From an uncultured Parafilimonas sp. (GTDB taxonomy: Bacteria; Bacteroidota; Bacteroidia; Chitinophagales; Chitinophagaceae): a DNA stretch of 64,000 nucleotides. The notes below the pieces were generated by a model. The model saw only the letters and a program-made list of their open reading frames with translations. It searched no databases and was not told the origin of the DNA. Position numbers and translations under genes: made by a program. The stretch is from contig CAIRZB010000027.1 in assembly GCA_903882935.1 (NCBI GenBank), forward strand, positions 1 through 64,000, given 5' to 3'. Shown in pieces: positions 7,911 to 16,921 of the stretch. Numbering within the stretch: position 1 is the first letter of the stretch; every line of letters starts with the position of its first letter.

Positions 7911-9416
7911 TTACATAAACTTCATAATCTCTTCTATGCATTTGCGCTCGTTGCTCAGCCTGGGAATTTTGTGCTGGCCGCCGAGCTTGCCTTTTTGGCG
8001 CAGCCATTCGGTAAATACCCCTTTTTTTACTGCATGCACAATGGGCATGCCCAGCGCAATATCTTTATGTCGCTTAGCCTCATAGTCGCTGTTAACGGTT
8101 TTTAATGCGCAATCCAGCTCGTAGGCAAACTGTTGAATATTCTGCGGGGGCGTTTCAAACTCCACCAGCCATTCGTGGGCACCATTGCTGTTATCGCTAA
8201 AATATATGGGTGCGGCCGTATAATCATTTACAATGGTGCCGGTTTTTTCACTGGCTATGGCAATTGCTTTGTCGCTGTTATCTACTATCAGCTCTTCGCC
8301 AAAAGCGTTGATAAAATGTTTTAGCCTGCCGCTTACTTTTACCCTAAAAGGGTACAGTGTTGTAAATTGAACGGTGTCGCCGAGCAGGTAGCGCCATAAC
8401 CCACCGTTGGTTGAAATTACCAGCGCATAGTTTTTACCCAGTTCTACTTTGTTTAAACCAATGGTGCGTGGTTCTGGCTTGCCGTATTCTTCCACGGGCA
8501 TAAACTCATAAAAAATACCGTGCTGTAAAAAAAGCAGCATCCCGTCGCTGTCGGGGCTGTCTTGCGCAGCAAAAAAACCTTCACTGGCATTGTACAAATC
8601 CAAAAAGTGTATCGGGCCGCCTACAATTTTTTTAAATTGCTCCCGGTAAGGCACAAATGAAACGCCGCCGTGTATATACAATTCTAAGTTTGGCCAAACA
8701 TCTTTTATGGTAGCCTTACCTGATAGTTCTAATATTCGCTTTAGCAAAATCAACGTCCAAGTAGGTACGCCGCTTAGCGATGTTACATTTTCCTCAATGG
8801 TGGACTGTGCCAAACGCTCAATCTTGCCCTCCCACTCGTCCATTAAGGCTATAGATAGCTCTGGGGTACGTATCCATTGCCCCCAAAAAGGGGCATTTTC
8901 CAGCAATACCGCGCTTAGGTCGCCGTATGATGCCTCCTCATTAATGGGGCTTACTTGGTGGCTGCCGCCAATCACCAATCCTTTGCCGGTAAGCAAGTCG
9001 CTGTCGGGGTTAAAGGTGTAATACAGTGTAAGCACATCTTTAGCACCTTGGTAATGGCAATTTTGCAGGCTTTCTTCCGTAACGGGGATGAATTTGCTTT
9101 TTTCGCTGGTGGTTCCGCTGCTTTTGGCAAACCACTTAACAGGTGTGTCCCACAAAAGGTTTTGCTCGCCCTGCATCATCCTTTCAATGTATGGCTTCAG
9201 GTCGTTGTATTCGTGTATGGGTACCCGTTGCTTAAACGTTCTAACATTAAACAGTTCGTAAAAGCTGTATTTACGCCCAATTTCGGTATTCTGGGCACGG
9301 GTAACCAAGTCTTGTAACACTTCGCGCTGCGAAGCCACAGGTTCCTGCACCCATTGTTCAATGTTGCTTGCGCGGAGGCGGGCCAATCGTGATATTGCGG
9401 GGGATAATATTTTCAT
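7911..9416 (-). CDS. GH3 family acyl-adenylate-forming protein
   Basis: A 501-residue protein matching the GH3 superfamily along its length. GH3 proteins are ANL-type enzymes that in plants conjugate amino acids to jasmonate or auxin by acyl-adenylation. The P-loop-like AKSSGTTSEKSKFIPVT motif (about residues 92-108), the LYNASEGFFAAQD motif and the LLGDTVQFT motif are all visible. Bacterial members are common in Bacteroidota, but their substrate is unknown. It follows lptB on the same strand after 130 bases. Calling it auxin-responsive would be misleading; only the fold and chemistry are supported. Confidence 0.9.
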   Translation of the reverse strand: MKILSPAISRLARLRASNIEQWVQEPVASQREVLQDLVTRAQNTEIGRKYSFYELFNVRTFKQRVPIHEYNDLKPYIERMMQGEQNLLWDTPVKWFAKSSGTTSEKSKFIPVTEESLQNCHYQGAKDVLTLYYTFNPDSDLLTGKGLVIGGSHQVSPINEEASYGDLSAVLLENAPFWGQWIRTPELSIALMDEWEGKIERLAQSTIEENVTSLSGVPTWTLILLKRILELSGKATIKDVWPNLELYIHGGVSFVPYREQFKKIVGGPIHFLDLYNASEGFFAAQDSPDSDGMLLFLQHGIFYEFMPVEEYGKPEPRTIGLNKVELGKNYALVISTNGGLWRYLLGDTVQFTTLYPFRVKVSGRLKHFINAFGEELIVDNSDKAIAIASEKTGTIVNDYTAAPIYFSDNSNGAHEWLVEFETPPQNIQQFAYELDCALKTVNSDYEAKRHKDIALGMPIVHAVKKGVFTEWLRQKGKLGGQHKIPRLSNERKCIEEIMKFM

Positions 9417-9546
9417 GCTGACGAAAGCAAAGTAACTGATGATTTTTGAAAAACTAAGGATTGTTCGTTTTTATTTGGGAGCAGATGGGGAAAATCATAC
9501 CATCGGTGGCCATGCCAATTTCTTGGCCACTCCGTTAGATGCAAAA

Positions 9547-10644
9547 CTATTTTGTAGCCATTGTGCCCACGTTCTCCATCTTTAAAAAATCAATCAAGTC
9601 GTTCAGAGATAACAGGGTGTCGAACTGGCCAGTAAAAAGAAGCTCCCCTTTTTCAACTATCGCAGCATTATCTATTTGCTTGCCGTACGCTATTACCGAT
9701 TGTTTAACCTCGCTGAGGTTATGTTTATATTCGGTTAGCTGAAGGTCGGTTTCGCTTAACGAATTATTGTTTGCGGCATCTATGGCTTGTTGCCCCTGCT
9801 GCATCTCCGCCGCCTCACTGTTATACCCCGTAACTGCCCTTTCAAGTTTGCCCAATAAGGTTTCAAACGAAATCTTATGTTGGTCTTTCATGCCCATTTC
9901 AATAATCCAGTCCTTTCTTTTCAGTTCAAAATTGGTACCAAGGTATAAACGCCTCACTTGGTCGTCGTCTGCCAATTGCTCAGCGGTTCCGTGTTTAAAT
10001 ATCTTGCCGTCAATCAGCAAATAGGCACGGTCACAAATGGAGAGCGTTTCGTTTACATTGTGGTCGGTAATCAGTATGCCTATGTTCCTATATTTAAGCT
10101 TAGCTACCACCGTTTGTATGTCTTCTACGGCTATCGGGTCAACCCCAGCAAAAGGCTCATCCAACAAAATAAACTTTGGGTCAACAGCCAAGGCGCGGGC
10201 TATTTCCGTACGCCTGCGTTCACCGCCGCTCAAGCTGTCGCCGTTGTTTTTCCGCACATGGTTAAGGTTAAATTCCTTCAGCAAGGCTTCTAATTTCTCC
10301 CGGCGGTCTTTTTTTGACAGTTTTGTCATTTCCAGCACAGCCAAAATATTATCCTCCACGCTCAGTTTACGAAAAACGCTGGCTTCTTGCGGCAGGTAGC
10401 CTATACCCATTTGCGCCCGTTTGTACATGGGCAGCTTGGTAATTTCTTCTTTGTTTAAAAAAACCTTCCCCTCATCGGGTTTAATCAAACCCACCACCAT
10501 GTAAAAGGTGGTGGTTTTACCGGCACCGTTAGGGCCTAACAGCCCAACAATTTCACCTTGTTTTACCTCAATTGAAACATGGTTTACAACCTTGCGGCTG
10601 CCATACATTTTAACAAGTTCGGTAGTGGTTATGGTAAGGCTCAA
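9547..10644 (-). CDS. lptB: LPS export ABC transporter ATPase LptB with C-terminal extension
   Basis: LptB powers extraction of LPS from the inner membrane together with LptFG. Walker A ([10 protein letters not shown]), signature (LSGGERRR), Walker B ([13 protein letters not shown]) and the H-loop (ITDHN) are all intact, and the LptB-like VRRLYLG-NFELKRK segment marks where normal LptB proteins end. Here another roughly 125 residues follow, glutamine/asparagine-rich and probably helical. I chose the TTG at 10644 because the protein then starts at the usual LptB position and a TAnnTTTG box lies at 10660-10667; a GTG at 10680 would lie upstream of that box. Confidence 0.9.
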   Translation of the reverse strand: MSLTITTTELVKMYGSRKVVNHVSIEVKQGEIVGLLGPNGAGKTTTFYMVVGLIKPDEGKVFLNKEEITKLPMYKRAQMGIGYLPQEASVFRKLSVEDNILAVLEMTKLSKKDRREKLEALLKEFNLNHVRKNNGDSLSGGERRRTEIARALAVDPKFILLDEPFAGVDPIAVEDIQTVVAKLKYRNIGILITDHNVNETLSICDRAYLLIDGKIFKHGTAEQLADDDQVRRLYLGTNFELKRKDWIIEMGMKDQHKISFETLLGKLERAVTGYNSEAAEMQQGQQAIDAANNNSLSETDLQLTEYKHNLSEVKQSVIAYGKQIDNAAIVEKGELLFTGQFDTLLSLNDLIDFLKMENVGTMATK

Positions 10645-10659
10645 TGTTTTGTGTTTGGG

Positions 10660-10667
10660 CAAAAATA
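10660..10667 (-). promoter_or_regulatory. candidate -7 box TATTTTTG for lptB
   Basis: An exact TAnnTTTG match on the minus strand, 15 bases before the TTG start of lptB. It argues for the shorter lptB start, since the alternative GTG at 10680 would not be transcribed from it. No well-spaced -33 TTG was found. Confidence 0.4.
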
Positions 10668-10696
10668 GAGTAAGAAACACAATAAGCGTGGGCAGA

Positions 10697-10717
10697 GTTA
10701 AAAGTTAAAAGTTAAAA
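10697..10717 (+). repeat. three tandem copies of GTTAAAA
   Basis: A perfect 7-base unit is repeated three times in the lptB-metF intergenic region. It is short and AT-rich and could be chance or slippage. It shares the 7-base period of the larger arrays at 2850-3084 and 56688-56822 but not their sequence. Confidence 0.6.
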
Positions 10718-10790
10718 ATTGGGGTTAGGCTTTACAATGTGCGGGTTTTTTAAACTTTTGCCCCTTGCCTTTGCACAATTGGGGCCTATA

Positions 10791-10798
10791 TAATTTTG
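10791..10798 (+). promoter_or_regulatory. candidate metF promoter (-7 box TAATTTTG)
   Basis: An exact TAnnTTTG match 31 bases before the metF ATG, with TTTG at 10770-10773 as a -33 element 17 bases upstream. This is the most complete Bacteroidota-type promoter I see in the window. Confidence 0.5.
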
Positions 10799-10829
10799 CT
10801 GGTGTATATTGCAGGCATTTTAATGCAAA

Positions 10830-11783
10830 ATGAAAGTAACTGACCACATACAACAAGCGGATAAAACGCTAGTGTCGTTCGAAATACTGCCGCCGTTAAA
10901 AGGCCGCGACATCAATTCAATTTATAACCACCTTAACCCCTTGATGGAGTTTAAGCCGGCTTGGATAAATGTTACCTACCACCGAAGCGAAACGGCTTTT
11001 AAAAAAAGAAAAGACGGTAGCTTTGAGAAAGTGGAAGTGCGTAAACGCCCCGGCACAGTGGGTATTTGTGCAGCTATTATGAACCATTACAAGGTGGATG
11101 CGGTACCCCATATTATTTGCGGTGGTTTTACCATGCGCGAAACCGAAGACGCCTTGATTGACTTGAATTTTTTAGGCATAGACAATGTGCTGGCTTTGCG
11201 CGGTGATGCCGGTAAAAACGAGGCCAGTTTTGAGCCTGAGCCAGAAGGGCACCGGTATGCCATTGACCTTTTAAAGCAAGTGGCCAACCTAAACAATGGT
11301 ATTTACTTGGACGATGATATACGCGACGGCGGCAAAACAAAATTTTGCATTGGCGTTGCCGGTTACCCAGAGAAGCATTTTGAGGCACCCAACCTGGCTA
11401 CAGACATGCAGCATTTGAAAGACAAAGTGGATGCAGGCGCTGAGTACATTATGACCCAAATGTTTTTTGACAACAGTAAGTTTTTTAGCTATGTGCAAAT
11501 GTGCAGGGATAACGGCATACACATACCCATTATACCCGGCCTTAAGCCAATAACCAGCAAAAAGCAACTATCTGTGCTGCCTAGGATTTTTAATGTGGAT
11601 ATACCGACCGAATTATCCAGCGAGATTTTGAAGTGCAAAACTGACGAAGATTGTGAAAAAGTGGGTACAGAATGGTTGATACAACAATCGAAAGAGTTAA
11701 AGGCTTTTGGTGTGCCGGTACTGCATTATTACACGTTGGGCAAGCCCAAGGTTATTTGGAATGTGGTAAAGGAAGTGATGTAA
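10830..11783 (+). CDS. metF: 5,10-methylenetetrahydrofolate reductase
   Basis: A 317-residue flavoprotein that reduces methylene-THF to methyl-THF for methionine synthesis. Family motifs are clear: SFEILPP near the N-terminus (the catalytic Glu region), the VLALRGDAGK block, the TQMFFD segment and IPGLKPI. The length suits a single-domain bacterial MetF. It is transcribed divergently from lptB and convergently with the EEP gene 14 bases downstream. No SAM riboswitch was recognised upstream. Confidence 0.95.
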   Translation: MKVTDHIQQADKTLVSFEILPPLKGRDINSIYNHLNPLMEFKPAWINVTYHRSETAFKKRKDGSFEKVEVRKRPGTVGICAAIMNHYKVDAVPHIICGGFTMRETEDALIDLNFLGIDNVLALRGDAGKNEASFEPEPEGHRYAIDLLKQVANLNNGIYLDDDIRDGGKTKFCIGVAGYPEKHFEAPNLATDMQHLKDKVDAGAEYIMTQMFFDNSKFFSYVQMCRDNGIHIPIIPGLKPITSKKQLSVLPRIFNVDIPTELSSEILKCKTDEDCEKVGTEWLIQQSKELKAFGVPVLHYYTLGKPKVIWNVVKEVM

Positions 11784-11797
11784 GGGTTATAAATCAA

Positions 11798-12916
11798 CTA
11801 CCGCCAAGTAACATCGGTTACCACCGGAAAATGGTCTGAAAGGTATAGCTGCGGCACGGTGCATTGCAACACTTTAAGGCTTTTATGGGGCAGGCAAACA
11901 TCAATTCTGATGGTGCTGGGTAATTTGTAAAATGTACCGCCCAGCCCCGCACCTTTTTGCAAAAAAGCATCTTGTAAATCACCCCTTAACACATTGTAGG
12001 TATAGGTGGCTGGTGTGGAATTTATATCGCCGCAATACACAACAGGGTACGTACTTGTGTCAATTACACCCCTTATTATAGCCACCTCACGTTTGTGTTC
12101 AATTTCTGTTTCGCGTATCTTATACTCTATGCTGTGCTTTCGCTCGTATGTTAATTCATATATATTTTTATGCGTTCCTGTTTTTACGGTGTCAGTATAC
12201 AGCCTAAAAGATGAAAGATGCCCGGTAATAATGCGTAAAGGATGGTTGTTAAACTTAATATCGGTATAAATAAGGTTTTCTTTTGAAAGGATGTGGGCAA
12301 GGTTTACCCTGCTGCTGTCTACCAGCGGTGTTTTTGAATAAATGGCACAACCCTGAAAAACGATAATTGGGGCCCACGTTTTTACTACCGTATCGTTGGA
12401 TACATACGAGTACCGGTACCCTAATGAATCTAACTCCTTCTTAACCGACATGTAGGAGAAGCCATCGCCAAACACATCAATGTATTCCTGTAAACATAAA
12501 ACATCTGGGTTGTAGGCATGTATCGCATTAAGCATTTGCACCCGTGTTTGTGCTTGTGGTTTATCTTGGGGTGCCAAACTCACAAACTGTTCCACATTCC
12601 ATGTTAGTATGCGCAGGCTGTTGGGGGCTTTTTTCATGTCCCAGTTTCCCGAATTTAACGCCACGGTGTTTGAGAGGTTTTTAAACCCGAGGATAAATAT
12701 TGCAACTAATACTATAAGGGCAGTTTTTTTGTGTATAAAAAGTAGCGACACCGCACATAAAAACGCGGCGAGAAAAACAAACGGGAACAATAAAGCAAAC
12801 AGGCTGATAAACGAAAAGGAATAGGGGTTTATAACACTGGTTAAACAAGATATGGCGTAAAACGCCAACACAGCAACGCAAATAACTACCCAGCTTATGC
12901 GTAAAAATTTCTTCAT
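11798..12916 (-). CDS. membrane-anchored endonuclease/exonuclease/phosphatase (EEP) family protein
   Basis: A 372-residue protein with three N-terminal transmembrane segments (about residues 8-27, 36-60 and 65-80), followed by an EEP domain. EEP motifs include ILTWNVEQF, DVLCLQEY (metal-binding Glu), VVYCGDINSTPATYTYN and SDHFPVV (catalytic Asp-His). The family includes nucleases, phosphodiesterases and sphingomyelinase-like enzymes, and the substrate cannot be assigned. Its start overlaps the rhomboid stop codon by 4 bases, so the two are translationally coupled in one minus-strand operon with the second rhomboid. Confidence 0.87.
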   Translation of the reverse strand: MKKFLRISWVVICVAVLAFYAISCLTSVINPYSFSFISLFALLFPFVFLAAFLCAVSLLFIHKKTALIVLVAIFILGFKNLSNTVALNSGNWDMKKAPNSLRILTWNVEQFVSLAPQDKPQAQTRVQMLNAIHAYNPDVLCLQEYIDVFGDGFSYMSVKKELDSLGYRYSYVSNDTVVKTWAPIIVFQGCAIYSKTPLVDSSRVNLAHILSKENLIYTDIKFNNHPLRIITGHLSSFRLYTDTVKTGTHKNIYELTYERKHSIEYKIRETEIEHKREVAIIRGVIDTSTYPVVYCGDINSTPATYTYNVLRGDLQDAFLQKGAGLGGTFYKLPSTIRIDVCLPHKSLKVLQCTVPQLYLSDHFPVVTDVTWR

Positions 12917-13851
12917 TTAGTAAAATCTTGTTGGCTTGCCTTTCTTAAAAAATCTTTTTCGTCATCCGTAAGCAAATGGTACCCCTCACGGCTTATTTTA
13001 TCAAGCAAGTCATCCACCCGTTGCTGGGTTACGGCAGATGTTTTTTCATACGGCTTTCGGGTGGCTTTGTAAAATAGCCGTTGTTTATTTGTTTGTACAG
13101 CGTGTTTTTTTATGGGGTTAAACAGGTCGTCGGCCCAGTTGTAAACACTCGTCATCCAAGCACCCCAGTCGCGGCCCCTGCGCAGTTCGTAAATAAAAAA
13201 GAAACCTACTAAACCACCGCCAATGTGGGCGGCCGCATAAGCAGTGTTGGTACGTACAACGGACGAAAAATCGATGATCACAAAAATGAGCGCGAGTATC
13301 CAAAGCGGTATGCCGCCGTTTATCATGGGCAAAAGCCTATAGCGGGGCGCCAAACTGGCCACGGCCACGGCGATGGCCACTACTGGTACACTGCCACCTA
13401 AAAAATAGGGGGTCTCCGCTAAGTGGGCCCTTAACGCGGGAAGCATGTTTTCAGCAACTATAAACAACAGGCCCGATACCACACCGCTATACAAGTAAAC
13501 CGGTATTAGCTTGTTATTACCCGCAAGGTCTTGCAAAATATACCCAAATGCCCAAAGCCACAACACAGTACCTATAAGCCCCAACGGGCTGTCGTGCACA
13601 AACATGTGTGTAATAAGCGTCCAAGGCCTGCCCGCAAGCTTTGCCAGTGAAGGGGGCAGCGTTAACCAGTCTTGTATATTTTTTTGAAAGATAAGCTCTG
13701 CGTTACCGGTGTCAAAGGTTATGCGGTAAATAAACTTGGTAAAATAAAGGCCTACAAAAACCACGGCGTTTATTAAAATAAGCCAAGTTAACGCATTGTC
13801 GTTTTGACCCAGCAGAATGTTGTTTTTCCGATTTTGATGCATTACGGCCAT
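12913..13851 (-). CDS. rhomboid family intramembrane protease with C-terminal DUF6576-like tail
   Basis: A 312-residue polytopic membrane protein. The rhomboid serine is present as Ser154 in GGSVPV, where the canonical GxSG has Val instead of the second Gly. The histidine is His209 in AAAHIGGGLVGF. The C-terminal tail (DDLLDKISREGYHLLTDDEK) matches the short DUF6576-type domain attached to many Bacteroidota rhomboids. Activity is likely but less certain than for the neighbour because of the altered GxSG motif. It is coupled to the EEP gene downstream and follows the second rhomboid by 59 bases. Confidence 0.87.
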   Translation of the reverse strand: MAVMHQNRKNNILLGQNDNALTWLILINAVVFVGLYFTKFIYRITFDTGNAELIFQKNIQDWLTLPPSLAKLAGRPWTLITHMFVHDSPLGLIGTVLWLWAFGYILQDLAGNNKLIPVYLYSGVVSGLLFIVAENMLPALRAHLAETPYFLGGSVPVVAIAVAVASLAPRYRLLPMINGGIPLWILALIFVIIDFSSVVRTNTAYAAAHIGGGLVGFFFIYELRRGRDWGAWMTSVYNWADDLFNPIKKHAVQTNKQRLFYKATRKPYEKTSAVTQQRVDDLLDKISREGYHLLTDDEKDFLRKASQQDFTK

Positions 13852-13910
13852 ATATCTAAAAGTATTTCTACTTACCCTGCAAAATTGCTGCTAAAAAACC
13901 ATTTCTATTG

Positions 13911-14606
13911 TTAATAAATACTTCGCCGGTTATTTTTTTTCCAATAGTACACCATCAAAAACCCTACCAAGGCCCCGCCAAGGTGGGCCATATGGGCGAT
14001 GCCACCCCCGGCAGAATTTTGAAACTCCAAGTATAACTCACCTCCAACCGCTATTATCACAAACCATTTAATTTTCATTGGGAATATCATCCTGAAATAT
14101 ATAATATCATCAGGAAACAGATATCCAAAACCAACAAGGCAGCCATAAATCGCACCAGAGGCCCCTAAAGTAGGCACATTTAATATTCGGATAAAGCTTC
14201 CTTGGTACTGTGCCTGCAGGCTAGGGTCCATCGCATAAAATTCCCTGATAATGGATTCATTTTCAAAATAAAGCGTTGTCATATGCGCCAAGGCACCTCC
14301 CAAGCCGCAGGCAATGTAAAACACCAAAAAACGCCAAGGCCCCCAACTGGTTTCTAGCGACGGGGCACAAATCCATAAATAAAACATGTTACCGATCAGG
14401 TGCCACCAGCCGCCATGTAAAAACATGTAGGTAATAAATTGCCAAGGTTTAAACAAGGGGCTTTGCCATGTATGCAGCGCAAACGTATCCTCAATAAAAG
14501 GGAGTTTAAGCGTAGACTGCGCCAAATAAACCAGCACATTAATAATCAATAGGTTTTTCACCACCATCGGCAATATCTGAAAACCGCTAGGCCTGAATTG
14601 TGTCAT
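13911..14606 (-). CDS. rhomboid family intramembrane serine protease
   Basis: A 231-residue, six-helix-type rhomboid. It has the canonical catalytic motif GASGA (Ser150), HMAHLGG (catalytic His208) and the L1-loop motif HLIGNMFYLW. It cleaves transmembrane substrates within the inner membrane (family knowledge); the substrate is unknown. It sits first in a run of rhomboid-rhomboid-EEP genes on the minus strand, 36 bases after rlmD. Confidence 0.93.
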   Translation of the reverse strand: MTQFRPSGFQILPMVVKNLLIINVLVYLAQSTLKLPFIEDTFALHTWQSPLFKPWQFITYMFLHGGWWHLIGNMFYLWICAPSLETSWGPWRFLVFYIACGLGGALAHMTTLYFENESIIREFYAMDPSLQAQYQGSFIRILNVPTLGASGAIYGCLVGFGYLFPDDIIYFRMIFPMKIKWFVIIAVGGELYLEFQNSAGGGIAHMAHLGGALVGFLMVYYWKKNNRRSIY

Positions 14607-14642
14607 GTCAAAAAAATTTAACGCGTTTTAAAATACCGGTAC

Positions 14643-16070
14643 TTACCCCCTCAACTTCAACTGCACCACATTTTCAATATGGTGGGTGTGCGGAAACATA
14701 TCTACCGGCTGTATTTTTTCCACGGTATATTTTTCACCCAGCAATGCCAGGTCCCTGGCCTGGGTGGCAGGGTTACAGCTTACGTAAACCATTAAAGGGG
14801 CGGCCATTTCCAGCAGCTTATTTACCAATTTTTCGTGCATGCCAGCCCGCGGGGGGTCGGTTATTACCACATCTGGCTTACCGTTTTGGGCAAAAAATGC
14901 ATCGTTGCATACATCAATCACATCGCCTGCATAAAATGCCGCATGGCTTAGGTTATTTAGCAAAGCATTCTCCCGCGCGTCGGTAATGGCATCCACCACC
15001 ACATCCACCCCCACAATTTTCTGGGCTTTGTCGCTGCAAAAAATACCAATGCTGCCGGTGCCGCAGTATAGGTCGTACAGGGTTTGCCCGCCTGTAAGTG
15101 CCGCGTATTCCCTGGTTACCTGGTAAAGCTTTTCGGCTTGCTTGGTATTGGTTTGGAAAAACGATTTTGGGCTAATTTTAAACCTAAACCCTTCCAGTTT
15201 TTCCAAAATATAGCCCTTGCCAAAATACACCTGCGGCTCAATGTCAAAAATACTGTCGTTCCACTTAGTGTTAATGGTATACAGCAGCGTTGTAATTTCA
15301 GGAAACTGCTGCAACACCGCGTTTAACAACGCCTTTCTTACGGTCTCGTCCTCATAGCCCAACACAATGTTTACCATCAGCTCCCCGGTGGCGGCCATCC
15401 TTATCAGCACGTTACGCAGCCAGCCGGTATGCAAGCGCGCATCGTAAAATTGCATATTATTCTGCAATGCCAATGCCGCAATGGCTTTTCTTATTTTATT
15501 GGTCGGCTCGTTTTGTAAGTGGCAAATATCTATCTCCACCACCTTGTCAAACACCCCTTTTGCATGAAAACCGCCGTAGCCTGTTGGCCCTTCCGGCAAC
15601 ACTATGCCTTCCTCGCGCATTTTTCTAAACTCATCGGTGGGTATAAACCTTTTGTTGCTAAAGGTGTATTCCATTTTGTTGCGGTACCCGGTGGTATTGT
15701 CGCAGCCAATAATGGTGTTTATACTGGGCAATTCCACCTTGCCAATACGCTGCAAATTATCGGCAACCTGCTTTTGTTTATAGGCAAGTTGTTGTTGGTA
15801 GGGCAGCATTTGCCATTGGCACCCGCCGCAAACGCCAAAATGGGTGCAAAACGGCTGCACGCGGTGCGGAGAGTACGATTGAAAACGGATGGCCTCCCCT
15901 TCGGCCCAGTCTTTCTTGTTTTTATGCAGCCGTATATCGGCCACGTCACCGGGTATGGCATTTTCAATAAAAATAACCTTACCATTTACGCGGGCCAGGC
16001 TTTTGCCTTCGGCGGCATAGTCTTCCACTAAAACGTTTTCTAATATAACAGTCTTATTCCTATGTTTCAC
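14643..16070 (-). CDS. rlmD: 23S rRNA (uracil-C5)-methyltransferase, RlmD/RumA type
   Basis: A 475-residue SAM-dependent methyltransferase. An N-terminal TRAM domain (about residues 8-65) is followed by the [4Fe-4S] cysteines in CTHFGVCGGC, then the SAM motif LYDLYCGTGSIG, the ITDPPRAG motif and the catalytic VSCNPATQARDL Cys block. Bacteroidota usually carry a single RlmD-like enzyme that can modify more than one uracil, so the exact 23S position is not assured. A TACCTTTG box lies directly before the start codon. The downstream rhomboid may be cotranscribed. Confidence 0.93.
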   Translation of the reverse strand: MKHRNKTVILENVLVEDYAAEGKSLARVNGKVIFIENAIPGDVADIRLHKNKKDWAEGEAIRFQSYSPHRVQPFCTHFGVCGGCQWQMLPYQQQLAYKQKQVADNLQRIGKVELPSINTIIGCDNTTGYRNKMEYTFSNKRFIPTDEFRKMREEGIVLPEGPTGYGGFHAKGVFDKVVEIDICHLQNEPTNKIRKAIAALALQNNMQFYDARLHTGWLRNVLIRMAATGELMVNIVLGYEDETVRKALLNAVLQQFPEITTLLYTINTKWNDSIFDIEPQVYFGKGYILEKLEGFRFKISPKSFFQTNTKQAEKLYQVTREYAALTGGQTLYDLYCGTGSIGIFCSDKAQKIVGVDVVVDAITDARENALLNNLSHAAFYAGDVIDVCNDAFFAQNGKPDVVITDPPRAGMHEKLVNKLLEMAAPLMVYVSCNPATQARDLALLGEKYTVEKIQPVDMFPHTHHIENVVQLKLRG

Positions 16071-16074
16071 GGCA

Positions 16075-16082
16075 CAAAGGTA
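16075..16082 (-). promoter_or_regulatory. candidate -7 box TACCTTTG for rlmD
   Basis: An exact TAnnTTTG octamer on the minus strand, ending 4 bases before the rlmD ATG; the predicted transcript would have almost no leader. The same octamer occurs upstream of hemA (51927-51934). Confidence 0.4.
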
Positions 16083-16160
16083 ACCGGTTTGGGGTTTTGG
16101 CTTTAGGGTTTTATGTTTTTTGGTATTTAAGTTGTGGGATTTTTACTTTTCAACTTTGTT

Positions 16161-16730
16161 TTAAAAATTAAACGTAAGCCCCAATAATGCTGATTTGAAT
16201 ACGCCTTCTTCTGCATATGCCAGTTCGTAGCGGCCATCAACCAATACAAAACATTCAATTTTCTTGGTTTTGGGGTTAGCAATAAAAAATTCCTTCACCC
16301 CCGCCCTTTCGTAAAGGCTTTTCTTTTTTACTTTATCCCTTTTAACATCGCCGGATAAAACCTCTACAATTAAATCCGGGACACCGTGGATGTAACCGTC
16401 ATCTTTTAAAATATTTGCGTTTGCTTGGGAAACGAAAGCAATATCTGGCTGTACGGCAGATAAATGATGTTCGAGATAAACATCAAAAGGTGATATAAAT
16501 ACCTCTCCAACATTCTCTATTTCAACAAAATCTGCTAGTTTTCTTGCAAATAAAAATACTAACCGCTGGTCGGTAAGGTTTGGGGCTGGTGACATATACA
16601 ATATATTATCAATTACCTCGCACAATGTGCCTTCTGGTAATATGCGAAAAACATCCAAGGCTGTTTTGGGCACTGTTTCTATAAATTCCATCACAACATC
16701 GTCTTTTGTTAAAGGTACAAAGTATTTCAT
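16161..16730 (-). CDS. Uma2 family endonuclease-like protein (DUF820)
   Basis: A 189-residue Uma2 protein: the N-terminal PEGTLCEVIDNILYMSPAPN block, AVQPDIAFV with the metal-binding Asp, and LIVEVLSGD with the catalytic Glu, then KKKSLYERAGVKEFFIANP. It is a paralogue of the genes at 6272-6820 and 45031-45615, closer to the first than to the second. It lies alone between rlmD and the divergent TlpA-like gene. The role is unknown; these proteins are abundant as singletons in Bacteroidota and Cyanobacteria. Confidence 0.88.
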   Translation of the reverse strand: MKYFVPLTKDDVVMEFIETVPKTALDVFRILPEGTLCEVIDNILYMSPAPNLTDQRLVFLFARKLADFVEIENVGEVFISPFDVYLEHHLSAVQPDIAFVSQANANILKDDGYIHGVPDLIVEVLSGDVKRDKVKKKSLYERAGVKEFFIANPKTKKIECFVLVDGRYELAYAEEGVFKSALLGLTFNF

Positions 16731-16921
16731 TTTAATTGTTTGGGTATAACACCAATTTTGTGTACTGGCATCCTAACGATATGAATGTATTTTTACGCAA
16801 AGCCCGCCTATGTCATCCAATCCTCCCTTAATTTATGCTTTAAACCAATTTTCTTTTACAACCTGTTAACATGGGTTATAGCCATTTGCGTTAAATTTAC
16901 GGCCAAATCAATTTTATACCA

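Noticed and set aside
9547-10680. Longer lptB start at GTG 10680
   Set aside because: The extra residues have no family support and the start lies upstream of the TAnnTTTG box at 10660-10667.
10697-10717. GTTAAAA x3 as a member of the 7-bp GTCCATR repeat family
   Set aside because: It shares only the period; the sequence is different, short and AT-rich, and it has no inverted partner.
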